Positions 45,668-54,846 of a stretch of 64,000 bases of DNA are shown piece by piece; position 1 is the stretch's first letter; each line of letters starts with the position of its first letter. The notes under the pieces are model-generated. The model did not search any database. It saw only the letters and a program-made list of their open reading frames with translations, and was not told the DNA's origin. The stretch is from Chitinophagaceae bacterium (GTDB lineage: Bacteria > Bacteroidota > Bacteroidia > Chitinophagales > Chitinophagaceae). Both the position numbers and the translations under genes were made by a program. The stretch lies in assembly GCA_016721085.1 (NCBI GenBank), contig JADKJI010000012.1, forward strand, positions 62,001 to 126,000. The letters are read 5' to 3'.

Positions 45668-48415
45668 ATGAAGGATTTCTCGTTCATTACCAACTCGCAC
45701 CCTCAATTTATTGAGAGCCTCTATCAGGATTTTTTGAAGAATCCGGAGAGTGTTGACCCTGAGTTTAAAATGTTTTTCCAGGGATTCGATTTCGCAAGTG
45801 CACAAGCTGCACCAACAAACGGTGCCACCGCTACACAATCTGTAGCTTCATCAAGTTCTACTGATTGGAAAGCTGAAATCAATGCTTATCGCATGATATT
45901 AGGGTATCGTAATAAAGGCCACCTTATTGCCAATACTAACCCTATCCGTAAACGAAAAGATCGTGGTGCTAACCTGGACCTTAACTTCTTTGGTTTTTCT
46001 GAAGCAGATATGGGTAAAGAATTCTTTGCCGGTAATTCATTGGGATTGGGAAGAACCACTCTTAAGAATATCATTGATCATCTCAGGAAATCATATGCCA
46101 ACCATATTGGTATCGAATTCAAATATATAAGCGACCAACGCAAAATAGATTTCCTTACCAGTTTCATGGAAAAGGATTTCCATAAGGAATTATCCATCGA
46201 TGTAAAAAAACGTATTCTCGAAAAGCTCAACCAGGGAGTTATGTTCGAGAAATTCCTTCATACAAAATATGTTGGACAGAAACGTTTTTCACTCGAAGGA
46301 GGAGAAACAACCATCGCTGCCCTTGATGCCATCATCAATACTGCTGCTGAAAACGAAGTGCAGGAAGTTGTGATCGGTATGGCCCACCGCGGACGATTAA
46401 ATGTATTGGCGAATATCATGGGTAAAACCTATGAACAGATATTCAGCGAATTCGAAGGCACTGCCAAACTGGATCAGACCATGGGTAGCGGCGACGTGAA
46501 ATACCATATGGGTTATGGTTCCGAACTGGAAGCTACCAATGGAAAAACGATTCACCTGAAACTGATGCCCAACCCTTCGCATCTGGAAGCGGTGAATCCA
46601 GTAGTTGTTGGATTTGCCCGCGCCAAGGCGGATGTAATGTATAAGAGTGATTTCGATAAGATATTACCGATACTGATACATGGGGATGCTTCTATAGCAG
46701 GACAAGGAATAGTATATGAAGTTTTGCAGATGAGTGATCTGGATGGTTATTATACCGGTGGAACTATTCATTTTGTAATCAATAACCAGATCGGGTTCAC
46801 TACCGATTTTGATGATGCCCGAAGTTCTGATTATTGTACTTCATTGGCTGCTGCCATACAGGCGCCAGTAATGCATGTGAATGGAGATGATCCGGAAGCA
46901 GTGGTGAAATGTGTGCAGATAGCTACACGCTATCGCCAGGAATTCAATAGCGATGTGTTTATCGATATGGTTTGTTATCGTAAGCATGGTCACAATGAAG
47001 GCGATGATCCTAAGTTCACACAGCCCCATCTATATGCATTGATCGATAAGCATCCAAATCCAAGGGAAGTATATACAACACATCTTTTGGAGAACGGAGA
47101 ATCTGATGCCAAAGAACTGGCAAAGGAAATGGAAAAGAAATTCTGGGGCGACCTGCAAGAGCGTCTGGATGAAGTGAAGCAACATCCTCTTCCTTACCAT
47201 TACCAACAACCGGAATTATGGTGGAAAAGCCTTCGTCGTTCTACAATAACAGACTTTGATCAGAGTCCGGTTACTGCAATTAGTGCCGAGAACTTCAAAA
47301 AGATATTCGATGCCCTTATGACATGGCCTGATACCTTCAAGCCATTGAAGAAAGTGGAGAAGATATTACAGGATAAGGTAAAGCTATATCAGACAGAGAA
47401 AAAAATTGACTGGGCTACAGGAGAACTGATGGCATATGGAAGCCTGATGCTGGAAGGAAAAGATGTGAGGATGAGCGGACAGGATGTACGCAGGGGAACA
47501 TTCAGTCATCGCCATGCAGTATTGCGTGATGAGAATACTGATGAAGCCTATTCCCGTTTAAGTCGCATTGACGCCGCTAAGGGAGAATTCAGGATATATA
47601 ATTCCTTATTGAGTGAATACGGTGTGTTAGGTTTCGAATATGGTTATACTTTGGCTAACCCGAATGCATTAGTATTATGGGAAGCACAGTTCGGTGATTT
47701 CAGTAATGGTGCCCAGACAATGATCGATCAGTTCATCAGCGCTGGTGAGCAGAAATGGAATCGTATGAGTGGAGTGACTATGTTACTGCCTCATGGGTAT
47801 GAAGGACAAGGACCAGAACATAGCAGTGCCCGATTGGAACGTTTTTTACAGATGTGTGCTGAGATGAATATGGTGATCACCAATATTACAACGGCAGCTA
47901 ATCTGTTTCATGCTTTACGTCGTCAGTTAGCATGGCCTTTCCGTAAGCCATTGATTAATTTTTCGCCAAAGGCAAATCTTCGTCACCCTGGTACGTATTC
48001 TTTGGAGTCAGAATTGTTGAATGGTGGATTCAAGGAAGTGATAGACGATTCATTTGTAGATTCACCTGCTCAGGTTAGTAAGGTTTTATTCTGTAGCGGT
48101 AAGATATATTTCGATCTGGCAGAGCAACAGCAGAAAGGAAATAATAAGGATGTTGCGATTGTGAGGGTAGAGCAATTATATCCACTGCCAGCAGCGCAAT
48201 TGGAAGCCTTATATAAGAAATACAGCAAAGCAACTTGGTTTTGGGTACAGGAAGAACCGCTCAATATGGGAGCTGCTTCCTATCTGCAGATGAACCTTAA
48301 GACTATCAATTATGGAGTCATCAGTCGCCAGCCAAGTGCCGCTACCGCAAGTGGATATGCGAAAGTGCATAAGCAGGAGCAGGAGGAGATTGTGGAGACG
48401 GCGTTTTCGATATGA
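45668..48415 (+). CDS. sucA: 2-oxoglutarate dehydrogenase E1 component
   Basis: 915 residues from the ATG at 45668 (MKDFSFITNSHPQFIESLYQ); a TTG ten codons earlier is unlikely. The N-terminal segment, the ThDP-binding motif region (GDASIAGQGIVYEVLQMSDL, then NNQIGFTTD), and the transketolase-like pyrimidine domain (FEYGYTLANPNALVLWEAQFGDF) are all present, as is the E1o-specific LPHGYEGQGPEHSSARLERF. It decarboxylates 2-oxoglutarate and passes succinyl to the E2 lipoyl group. odhB lies 221 bp downstream; E3 is not in the window. The two genes share an upstream motif. Confidence 0.97.
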   Translation: MKDFSFITNSHPQFIESLYQDFLKNPESVDPEFKMFFQGFDFASAQAAPTNGATATQSVASSSSTDWKAEINAYRMILGYRNKGHLIANTNPIRKRKDRGANLDLNFFGFSEADMGKEFFAGNSLGLGRTTLKNIIDHLRKSYANHIGIEFKYISDQRKIDFLTSFMEKDFHKELSIDVKKRILEKLNQGVMFEKFLHTKYVGQKRFSLEGGETTIAALDAIINTAAENEVQEVVIGMAHRGRLNVLANIMGKTYEQIFSEFEGTAKLDQTMGSGDVKYHMGYGSELEATNGKTIHLKLMPNPSHLEAVNPVVVGFARAKADVMYKSDFDKILPILIHGDASIAGQGIVYEVLQMSDLDGYYTGGTIHFVINNQIGFTTDFDDARSSDYCTSLAAAIQAPVMHVNGDDPEAVVKCVQIATRYRQEFNSDVFIDMVCYRKHGHNEGDDPKFTQPHLYALIDKHPNPREVYTTHLLENGESDAKELAKEMEKKFWGDLQERLDEVKQHPLPYHYQQPELWWKSLRRSTITDFDQSPVTAISAENFKKIFDALMTWPDTFKPLKKVEKILQDKVKLYQTEKKIDWATGELMAYGSLMLEGKDVRMSGQDVRRGTFSHRHAVLRDENTDEAYSRLSRIDAAKGEFRIYNSLLSEYGVLGFEYGYTLANPNALVLWEAQFGDFSNGAQTMIDQFISAGEQKWNRMSGVTMLLPHGYEGQGPEHSSARLERFLQMCAEMNMVITNITTAANLFHALRRQLAWPFRKPLINFSPKANLRHPGTYSLESELLNGGFKEVIDDSFVDSPAQVSKVLFCSGKIYFDLAEQQQKGNNKDVAIVRVEQLYPLPAAQLEALYKKYSKATWFWVQEEPLNMGAASYLQMNLKTINYGVISRQPSAATASGYAKVHKQEQEEIVETAFSI

Positions 48416-48422
48416 CGATATG

Positions 48423-48466
48423 AGGAGGAATTTGAAAATTTGAGAATTTGAAGATTTGAAAATGCC
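48423..48466. repeat. Single arm of a TTTGAAAATTTGAG-type repeat
   Basis: AATTTGAAAATTTGAGAATT and similar words after the sucA stop, with no facing arm found. Similar words are common in Bacteroidota intergenic DNA. Confidence 0.5.
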
Positions 48467-48595
48467 TGCCCCCGCAGCAGTGCGTGGGGAAATAGCCGGG
48501 TCAAATAATTGGGTAGTGAAGTAGGGCAGTTAGAAGGAAGGGACGTAATTATGAGTTGTAAAATTGAGGGAAGGACTTTGAATAAGGATAAAAAA

Positions 48596-48618
48596 TACTT
48601 ACCGCCTTCCCGGTTATA
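48596..48618 (+). promoter_or_regulatory. Shared 23-bp motif upstream of odhB
   Basis: TACTT, two bases, then CGCCTTCCCGGTTATA, ending 18 bp before the odhB ATG at 48637. It matches the motif at 45470-45492 before sucA. Confidence 0.5.
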
Positions 48619-48636
48619 AAAAAAGAAACTGTATAT

Positions 48637-49872
48637 ATGATAGATATCAAAGTGCCAACAGTAGGAGAATCCATCAGCGAAGTAACCTTGCTGAAATGGA
48701 CAAAAAAAGACGGTGACTATGTAAACCGAGACGAAGTTATTGCTGAGTTGGAAAGTGAGAAAGCAACATTCGAAGTGAATGCCGAGAAGGCTGGTATATT
48801 GAAGTTAGAGGCTATTGCAGAAGGGGATACCATCAAGATTGGAGATGTAATTGCTCATGTAGATGAAACGGCTGCTAAGCCCGAAGTTGCTGCTCCTGCT
48901 AAGGAAGAGAAAGCTCCTGTGGCAGCAACAGCAACCGCTAAAGAAGAAAAGAAAGCAGCACCTGTAGCGGCACCAACTCCTGATGCTTCAGTAAAAGCAA
49001 CTCCTGTAGCTTCTGCTATTATCGCTGATAAGAAAGTAGATCCTAAATCGGTGACTCCAAGTGGTACCAATGGTAAAATATTGAAGGATGATGTGCTGGC
49101 GGCATTAAATAATCCGGGTCGTAAACCTGGAGCTGAACTTTTTACGAGGAATTCGAAGAAGGAGAAGATGACCAATCTCAGGAAAACAATTTCCCGCCGA
49201 TTGGTAGAAGCAAAGAATACAACAGCCATGCTTACCACTTTCAATGAAGTGGATATGAAGCCGGTGATGGATATCAGGAACAAATACAAGGACAAGTTCA
49301 AGGAAGTACACGGGGTAGGATTGGGCTTTATGAGTTTCTTCGCGAAGGCCTGCGCTTATGCATTGCAGGAATGGCCGGCTGTAAATGCTTATATAGATGG
49401 TGATGAACTGGTGTATCATGACTACTGCGATATTTCAATTGCGGTTTCAACCCCTCGGGGATTAACGGTACCGGTAATACGCAATACGGAAAGCCTGAGC
49501 ATGGTGGATATAGAGAAGAAAGTAATTGAACTGGCAGGCAAAGCCCGTGATAACAAGCTGTCAATGGAGGAGTTACAAGGGGGCACCTTCACCATTACAA
49601 ATGGAGGAGTATTCGGTTCTCTGCTTAGTACTCCCATCATAAATATCCCACAATCGGCTATACTTGGTATGCATAAGATAGAAGAAAGGCCAATTGCGAT
49701 GAACGGTCAGGTTGTTATCAGGCCAATGATGTATCTTGCATTGAGTTATGACCACCGGATTATTGATGGAAGGGAAAGCGTGAGCTTTCTGGTGAGGGTA
49801 AAAGAACTGTTAGAAAATCCGGAGCAACTATTGTTCGGTAAAGACCCTGTAAAAGCCTTATTAGAATTATAA
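48637..49872 (+). CDS. odhB: Dihydrolipoyllysine succinyltransferase, E2 of 2-oxoglutarate dehydrogenase
   Basis: 411 residues. The lipoyl domain (1-75) has the lipoylated Lys in ELESEKATFEV. A flexible Ala/Pro/Lys-rich linker (about 80-130) leads to the E3/E1-binding domain (VTPSGTNGKILKDDVLAAL), then the catalytic domain ending with SYDHRIIDGRESVSF (catalytic His and Asp). GESI at the start (KVPTVGESISEVTLLKW) is typical of the E2o class rather than pyruvate dehydrogenase E2. It works with the SucA protein encoded upstream. Confidence 0.97.
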   Translation: MIDIKVPTVGESISEVTLLKWTKKDGDYVNRDEVIAELESEKATFEVNAEKAGILKLEAIAEGDTIKIGDVIAHVDETAAKPEVAAPAKEEKAPVAATATAKEEKKAAPVAAPTPDASVKATPVASAIIADKKVDPKSVTPSGTNGKILKDDVLAALNNPGRKPGAELFTRNSKKEKMTNLRKTISRRLVEAKNTTAMLTTFNEVDMKPVMDIRNKYKDKFKEVHGVGLGFMSFFAKACAYALQEWPAVNAYIDGDELVYHDYCDISIAVSTPRGLTVPVIRNTESLSMVDIEKKVIELAGKARDNKLSMEELQGGTFTITNGGVFGSLLSTPIINIPQSAILGMHKIEERPIAMNGQVVIRPMMYLALSYDHRIIDGRESVSFLVRVKELLENPEQLLFGKDPVKALLEL

Positions 49873-49885
49873 ATCAATCTTCGAT

Positions 49886-50752
49886 ATGAATAAGATAATC
49901 ATACCTGCAATTGGTCTATTGTTTTTCCTGGCTTCTTGTCAAAAAGAAGTGAGTGTTGATTTGGGAGGTAGCGGTGGAAATGGTGGCGGTGGTGGCGGTG
50001 CCACAAACGGTGATTTGCTGTCAAAAATCACTGCTGCTGGTGCATCTGAAAATTATACAGTTGAATATACTTATGATGCATCAAAAAGAGTCATCCGGAT
50101 TGTTTATACAGGAACTTCTTCAGGACAGAATATTGGGAATGATACAAGAGTAGTGCGTAATGCTGCTGGCATTATAACCCAGACTATTGAAAAAAATGCA
50201 GGCGTACCCGATAGCAGTATAACTATCGTAAACTATAATGCTGCCTCTGGCAGATACGAATCCAAAATAATGGAGATAACTACACAGGGATTTTCTGCTA
50301 TTGATAGCTCTGTTTTTGTGTATGATGGAACAGGAAAAATTGTTCAGGTTGATGAGTATTTGTCAAACCCTGGAATTGGCCTCGATCCATTTTTGGCCGC
50401 TAAAACAGTGTATACTTATGATGCAGCTGGTAACAATGTAACCTTCAAAATTTTATCTGCAGATCCTTTGGGTGGTCCGGATGAAGTTTTAGCAGAAACC
50501 ACTATCGGTTATGATACAAAAGTTAACCCATTGATCTTATCTGCTGGTGAAGCTGTCATACTTGGTGATCCATCAATGGCTTCCCCTAATAATCCAACTA
50601 AATACGATTATAAGGATGTTGCTAATGCTGGCACTTCGAGTTTTCTGCTTGATTTTACCTATACTTATAATACAAAAAATAAGCCTGCCACCTCGTCTTA
50701 CACTCAAACACCAGGGGGTGGGGTTACTAACAATACCTATACTTACAAATAA
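49886..50752 (+). CDS. Lipoprotein with YD-like repeats, function unknown
   Basis: 288 residues. Lipobox LLFFLASC (Cys about 18), a glycine-rich linker (GGSGGNGGGGGG) that probably tethers it off the membrane, and then a beta-rich domain with recurring YTYDASKRVIRI, FVYDGTGKIVQV and TVYTYDAAGNNVTF units. Such repeats are seen in DUF4595-like proteins. The gene follows odhB by 13 bp and may be read-through from it; it ends with its own terminator (50775-50803). Confidence 0.75.
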   Translation: MNKIIIPAIGLLFFLASCQKEVSVDLGGSGGNGGGGGGATNGDLLSKITAAGASENYTVEYTYDASKRVIRIVYTGTSSGQNIGNDTRVVRNAAGIITQTIEKNAGVPDSSITIVNYNAASGRYESKIMEITTQGFSAIDSSVFVYDGTGKIVQVDEYLSNPGIGLDPFLAAKTVYTYDAAGNNVTFKILSADPLGGPDEVLAETTIGYDTKVNPLILSAGEAVILGDPSMASPNNPTKYDYKDVANAGTSSFLLDFTYTYNTKNKPATSSYTQTPGGGVTNNTYTYK

Positions 50753-50774
50753 GTGTTGATTTAAACGTATAAAA

Positions 50775-50803
50775 GGCGGCTTTCTGATGAGAGCCGCTTT
50801 TTT
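50775..50803 (+). terminator. Terminator after the YD-repeat lipoprotein
   Basis: Stem GCGGCT (50776-50781) with AGCCGC (50792-50797), followed by TTTTTTC. The ATG at 50787 of a longer version of the next ORF lies inside the loop, which argues against that start. Confidence 0.8.
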
Positions 50804-50819
50804 CATTCTATCTTGCAGT

Positions 50820-52004
50820 GTGAGCCATTATCATTCGCATATCCAGACAGCCCTTTCCCTTTTAGAAACCTACAAGGGTAAAGAACCTTTCGCAGTCTTT
50901 ATCAAGAAGTTTTTTGCGGCTAATAAGAAGTATGGTTCCAAAGACCGTAAAGCTATTGCGCACTATTGCTATTGTACCTTTAGATGGGGTAAAGCATGGG
51001 CTGGTAAAGCAACAGAAGAGAAGTTGTTGGCTGGCGTTTGGCTTTGTAGCCAGCAAACACCAGGCATAATAAATGAAATGCGTCCTTTGTGGCTTGAAGC
51101 TGCTACAACAATGGGGATTGAGCCAGATACAGCAACTATAGAACAAAAGTTGGAAATCATTGGTCAGCCTGCTTATGATACCATTTTCCCCTGGACAAAG
51201 GATCTGTCTGAAGGCATCGATAGCAGGAAGTTTACAGAATCATTCTTCATTCAACCAGATTTATTCCTTCGTACCCGCCCAGGGAAGATGAATAAAGTAA
51301 AGCATCAATTGGATACAGCAGGAATATTCTCTACCCGTATAAATGAAGATTGCCTGGCGCTTACTAATAGCAGTAATCTTGAGAAAACAATTTCACCAGA
51401 TAAGGATGCGGTTATTCAGGATCTGAGTTCGCAACAGATAACCCGATTTTTCCAGCAGGTCCCCAAAAAGGATATGGCAAGTGTTTGGGATGCTTGTGCT
51501 GCCAGTGGTGGCAAATCTATATTATTGTTTGATTACCTTCCTTCTGTTAAATTAACTGTATCGGATATACGAGCATCTGTATTAAAGAATCTCGAGATGC
51601 GTTTCCATGCAGCCGGCATTAAGGGTTTTAGATCTTTTGTAGCCGATCTCAGTAACCCGGGAAGAGCTATACCTGATGATAAATATTCTTTCATTATTGC
51701 CGATGTGCCCTGTTCAGGAAGTGGTACCTGGAGCCGTACACCAGAACAGCTTTGTGTATTTGATGAGGAGCGATTATTAGAATATGCCAGTCTGCAGAAG
51801 AAAATTATAAGTAGGTTGATACCAGCATTATTGCCAGGTGGTTATTTCCTTTATATTACTTGTTCAGTATTTCGTCAGGAAAATGAAGCACAAGTAGATT
51901 TCTTGTTGGAAAACTATCCTGTAAAATGTGTTAAGAAGGAAACCATCATTGGGTATGATAAGAAAGCAGATACTATGTTTGCGGCACTTTTTACTACTTC
52001 ATAA
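50820..52004 (+). CDS. RsmB/NOP-family class I SAM-dependent RNA methyltransferase
   Basis: 394 residues from GTG 50820 (read as MSHYHSHIQTALSLLETYKG); the upstream ATG at 50787 falls in the terminator of the preceding gene. An N-terminal NusB-like helical part precedes the Rossmann methyltransferase: motif I region VWDACAASGGKSILLFD, the PC catalytic Cys in IADVPCSGSGTWSR and the second Cys in LYITCSVFRQENE. These enzymes make m5C in 16S rRNA; the exact site is not assigned. It converges with and overlaps the subtilase gene by 11 bp. Confidence 0.9.
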   Translation: MSHYHSHIQTALSLLETYKGKEPFAVFIKKFFAANKKYGSKDRKAIAHYCYCTFRWGKAWAGKATEEKLLAGVWLCSQQTPGIINEMRPLWLEAATTMGIEPDTATIEQKLEIIGQPAYDTIFPWTKDLSEGIDSRKFTESFFIQPDLFLRTRPGKMNKVKHQLDTAGIFSTRINEDCLALTNSSNLEKTISPDKDAVIQDLSSQQITRFFQQVPKKDMASVWDACAASGGKSILLFDYLPSVKLTVSDIRASVLKNLEMRFHAAGIKGFRSFVADLSNPGRAIPDDKYSFIIADVPCSGSGTWSRTPEQLCVFDEERLLEYASLQKKIISRLIPALLPGGYFLYITCSVFRQENEAQVDFLLENYPVKCVKKETIIGYDKKADTMFAALFTTS

Positions 52005-53709
52005 CCTTTACCAATTCCTTGTTTTTACCATCAGTATAACGAATATAATAAGTACCGTGTGGAAGACCCTGAGCTCTGCTGAATTCAATTACATATATCT
52101 GGTCTGTAGTAATATCTACACCTTTTGTTTCAATCAACCTTCCTAATGCATCGAGCAATTGAATACCCGCTTTACCTGTCACTGGTGCTTTAAGTACCAG
52201 TTTCAGTTCCTGTTTAAAAGGAACAGGGTAGGGCTTCAGCCATCTATCTCCAAGAATGCCAGCAATATTTCTTGCTTCACGATCTTTCGTAAGAATCTCA
52301 TATGCTAATCTGAAATTAGGAATGCCATATCCATACTGTGCATCAGGTGAAGAATATCTGCTCGAGCTTTTCTGAACCGCATTGGTGATTTCCATATTGG
52401 TGAACTCAGGGAATGCCTGCCATAAACATGCAATCAACCCGCAAGCCAAAGGATTTGAGAAAGAAGTACCATTTCCAGCAGATGCATTGCCTGCTGTATT
52501 GGCAAGTACAGTTCCTTGCCCAACAGAAACTATATTTGGTTTCGTTCTTCCCGCTCCGTTAGGTCCCCAACTGCTGAACCCAGCCATAATACCTGTAACT
52601 GTGGTAGCACCGACTGTGAAAACGCTATCGCCATCAGCAGGACAGGAAACATATTTTGCTTCTCCAGCCTGACCGCCAGAATTACCAGCACTATTTGTAA
52701 CGATAATTCCTTTTTTAACAGCTAAGTCTGCCCCGATTGTTATCATTGCTGTATTACCATTCCTTTGGGCATAACTATGATTGAAAACAGGGTCATCAAA
52801 ATCAGCATATCCAAGCGAAGAAGTAATCATATCAACACCCGCACTATCAGCAAACTCAGCAGCCACCACCCAGTTCTGTTCTTCAACTGGATATTCTGTT
52901 GCGGCATCTTCTGTTCTTAATAAAAAGAATTTTGCGTGTGGTGCCGAGCCAATTATTTGTCCTGGCTTATTGGCACCTATTATCGAAAGACAATAAAGTC
53001 CATGCGGATGATCTTCTGTTACACTGGTTTCATTCATCACATAATCCCATTCTCCCAGTACTCTGTTTTGGAGTCGTATGCTATCTATTGCGCTATTGGT
53101 TTTATATCCATAAAAACCAGCATCAAGTATGGCAATGGTTATTCCCTGGCCTGTAAAGCCAAGGTCGTGCAGATATTCTCCTTCGTGGAGGTGAATTTGT
53201 GCAAAGCTATTACCATAATTCAAAACAGGGGTGCCTTGTGAGCCGCTTGTACCATAAGCTCCATTACGTATTTCAGATGGAGGTAATGATGTTATTACTT
53301 CCTTGAATTTACTGCTAACAGGATTGTTATCGTTTGGTCTTGCTTGTGCTGCAATGGGCGATGTGCCTTTTACAAAAGGAAGATTATTTATCTGAGTAAG
53401 TGCAGCAGCATCCGTAGTGGTTATCAATACCTGATTCAACCATTTTGAAACATTAAGTACTGTAACGTTTGGTACTTGTCTTATGGCAGTAAGATATGCG
53501 GCAGAAACCGGTAGATCGGTTGAATCTAGCGTAAGCTTTTGACGAGTTCTTCTTTCGATAGCTTTTGCTGATAAATAGGTCGAAGGATTGGAAAGACTAT
53601 GCGTAGTTCCACCTTTATTCTTTAGTTGGATTATGTATTTGGAGTATTGAGCATGCGCGCTGCTCCCGATAAAAAAACTAACGAGTATGAGAAGGTATAA
53701 TTTTTTCAT
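51994..53709 (-). CDS. S8 family serine peptidase with type IX secretion sorting domain
   Basis: 571 residues. After a signal peptide (MKKLYLLILVSFFIGSSAHA) and a propeptide, the subtilisin triad is complete: Asp in IAILDAGFYG, His in DHPHGLYCLSII and Ser in GNGTSFSNPLACG. The C-terminal about 80 residues (WLKPYPVPFKQELKLVL to NKELVKVMK) match the T9SS type A sorting fold, so the enzyme is predicted to be secreted through the outer membrane, perhaps with cell-surface attachment. It would degrade external proteins. T9SS is confined to Bacteroidota, which supports the taxonomy. Confidence 0.92.
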   Translation of the reverse strand: MKKLYLLILVSFFIGSSAHAQYSKYIIQLKNKGGTTHSLSNPSTYLSAKAIERRTRQKLTLDSTDLPVSAAYLTAIRQVPNVTVLNVSKWLNQVLITTTDAAALTQINNLPFVKGTSPIAAQARPNDNNPVSSKFKEVITSLPPSEIRNGAYGTSGSQGTPVLNYGNSFAQIHLHEGEYLHDLGFTGQGITIAILDAGFYGYKTNSAIDSIRLQNRVLGEWDYVMNETSVTEDHPHGLYCLSIIGANKPGQIIGSAPHAKFFLLRTEDAATEYPVEEQNWVVAAEFADSAGVDMITSSLGYADFDDPVFNHSYAQRNGNTAMITIGADLAVKKGIIVTNSAGNSGGQAGEAKYVSCPADGDSVFTVGATTVTGIMAGFSSWGPNGAGRTKPNIVSVGQGTVLANTAGNASAGNGTSFSNPLACGLIACLWQAFPEFTNMEITNAVQKSSSRYSSPDAQYGYGIPNFRLAYEILTKDREARNIAGILGDRWLKPYPVPFKQELKLVLKAPVTGKAGIQLLDALGRLIETKGVDITTDQIYVIEFSRAQGLPHGTYYIRYTDGKNKELVKVMK

Positions 53710-53746
53710 CCTTTGCAGTTTTGAGCTATGAGCTATTTTGGACCTA

Positions 53747-54493
53747 TCAGTTATGGTCTATCATTACCATTTTGATGCCATATCCGTTTCTGTAACCTGG
53801 ATTTCCACCATTTGGTGGTTGGTATTCCCAATGAAGGAAATCTCTGTAAATAAGGCCTATGCCTTTTCCGAATACTTCTTTGCTAAACGTTTTTTCACTG
53901 TAAAGGTTTGGATCAGTAGGTACACCTATCACTTCATCTATCTGGTTTATGGTAAGAGTGTTTTCTACCACTTTGTTATTCCAAACAGAGAAAGGCTGGT
54001 CCACGTTTTCGTATGTATAATCCCAGTCGTCCATAAAACGGACTTCTGAATTAATTGAGTAAGTGTCAATAAAGGAGTTTCCTTTCCAACTGAATCCTTC
54101 CGATACTGGAAGTTTCAATTTCATGTAGCGAAGATTATTTTCCACAACTTCAACTGATTCACGAACGGGAATAAGATTGATAGTAGTTACTGGAGTCCAT
54201 GGTTTTGTACCTGTTGTATCGCTGAGGTAACGAACAATCCTCCAGCCTGGTCGGCCCAGATTGTCTGTGATAGCGGCTTCCACAACTTCTTTCGCCTGGT
54301 ATTTTACAACTGTATCTTTTTGTCCGTAGTTGATATAACTGGTAGAATCTAGCCTGTAGGTGATATATTTCCCCACACTCATTTGCAGGTATTCTTCCAA
54401 TGCTGCGGTTGCATAATTGTCTTTCTTTTCACAAGCGGCAAGGCCCACAAGTAAAACAGTTGCTAAGGTTAAAGAAGTAAATAGTTTTTGCAT
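53747..54493 (-). CDS. Lipoprotein of unknown function
   Basis: About 248 residues from ATG 54493; the in-frame ATG at 54541 would put 16 residues before the signal peptide and is less likely. Lipobox LLVGLAAC (Cys about 20). The mature part includes YLQMSVGKYITYRLDSTSY and KDTVVKYQAKEVVEAAITDN and ends YRNGYGIKMVMIDHN. I do not recognise a domain. It lies 37 bp from the start of the subtilase gene on the same strand, so they could share a transcript. Confidence 0.65.
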   Translation of the reverse strand: MQKLFTSLTLATVLLVGLAACEKKDNYATAALEEYLQMSVGKYITYRLDSTSYINYGQKDTVVKYQAKEVVEAAITDNLGRPGWRIVRYLSDTTGTKPWTPVTTINLIPVRESVEVVENNLRYMKLKLPVSEGFSWKGNSFIDTYSINSEVRFMDDWDYTYENVDQPFSVWNNKVVENTLTINQIDEVIGVPTDPNLYSEKTFSKEVFGKGIGLIYRDFLHWEYQPPNGGNPGYRNGYGIKMVMIDHN

Positions 54494-54714
54494 ACTAAAA
54501 GGATTCAAATTCCAGCTACCTGTAATTCGTAAAAAACACACCGGTAGCTGCCAATCAACAAAAAAAGGCCATTTTATAGTTGAGTAAACGTAAAAACGGG
54601 GGTTTTATTACTTGAGAATCTAGGTTTTATGAAAGGGGGGAGGCTGGGATTTCTATTTATTGACCTTGTATATGTTATTGATTATTAATAGTTTAATATG
54701 TTTTGTAAAATTTA

Positions 54715-54769
54715 ACCGCAGAGACGCGGAGACTCAGAGTTTGCCCCTGCGTCTCCGCGTCTCTGCGGT
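54715..54769. repeat. CGCRGAGR-family palindrome, copy 5
   Basis: Left arm begins ACCGCAGAGACGCGGAGAC, right arm ends CTCTGCGGT. It follows mnmA in the gap before the lipoprotein start. A CCTTAAAC-type single arm (about 54806-54833) is close by. Apart from these the 353-bp gap shows no gene. Confidence 0.85.
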
Positions 54770-54846
54770 TAAAAAAACTCCTCAAACAAACTCTAAATAT
54801 CTATTCAGGCCGTTAAACCTTAAACTCTTAAACCCTGGAACCTTCC

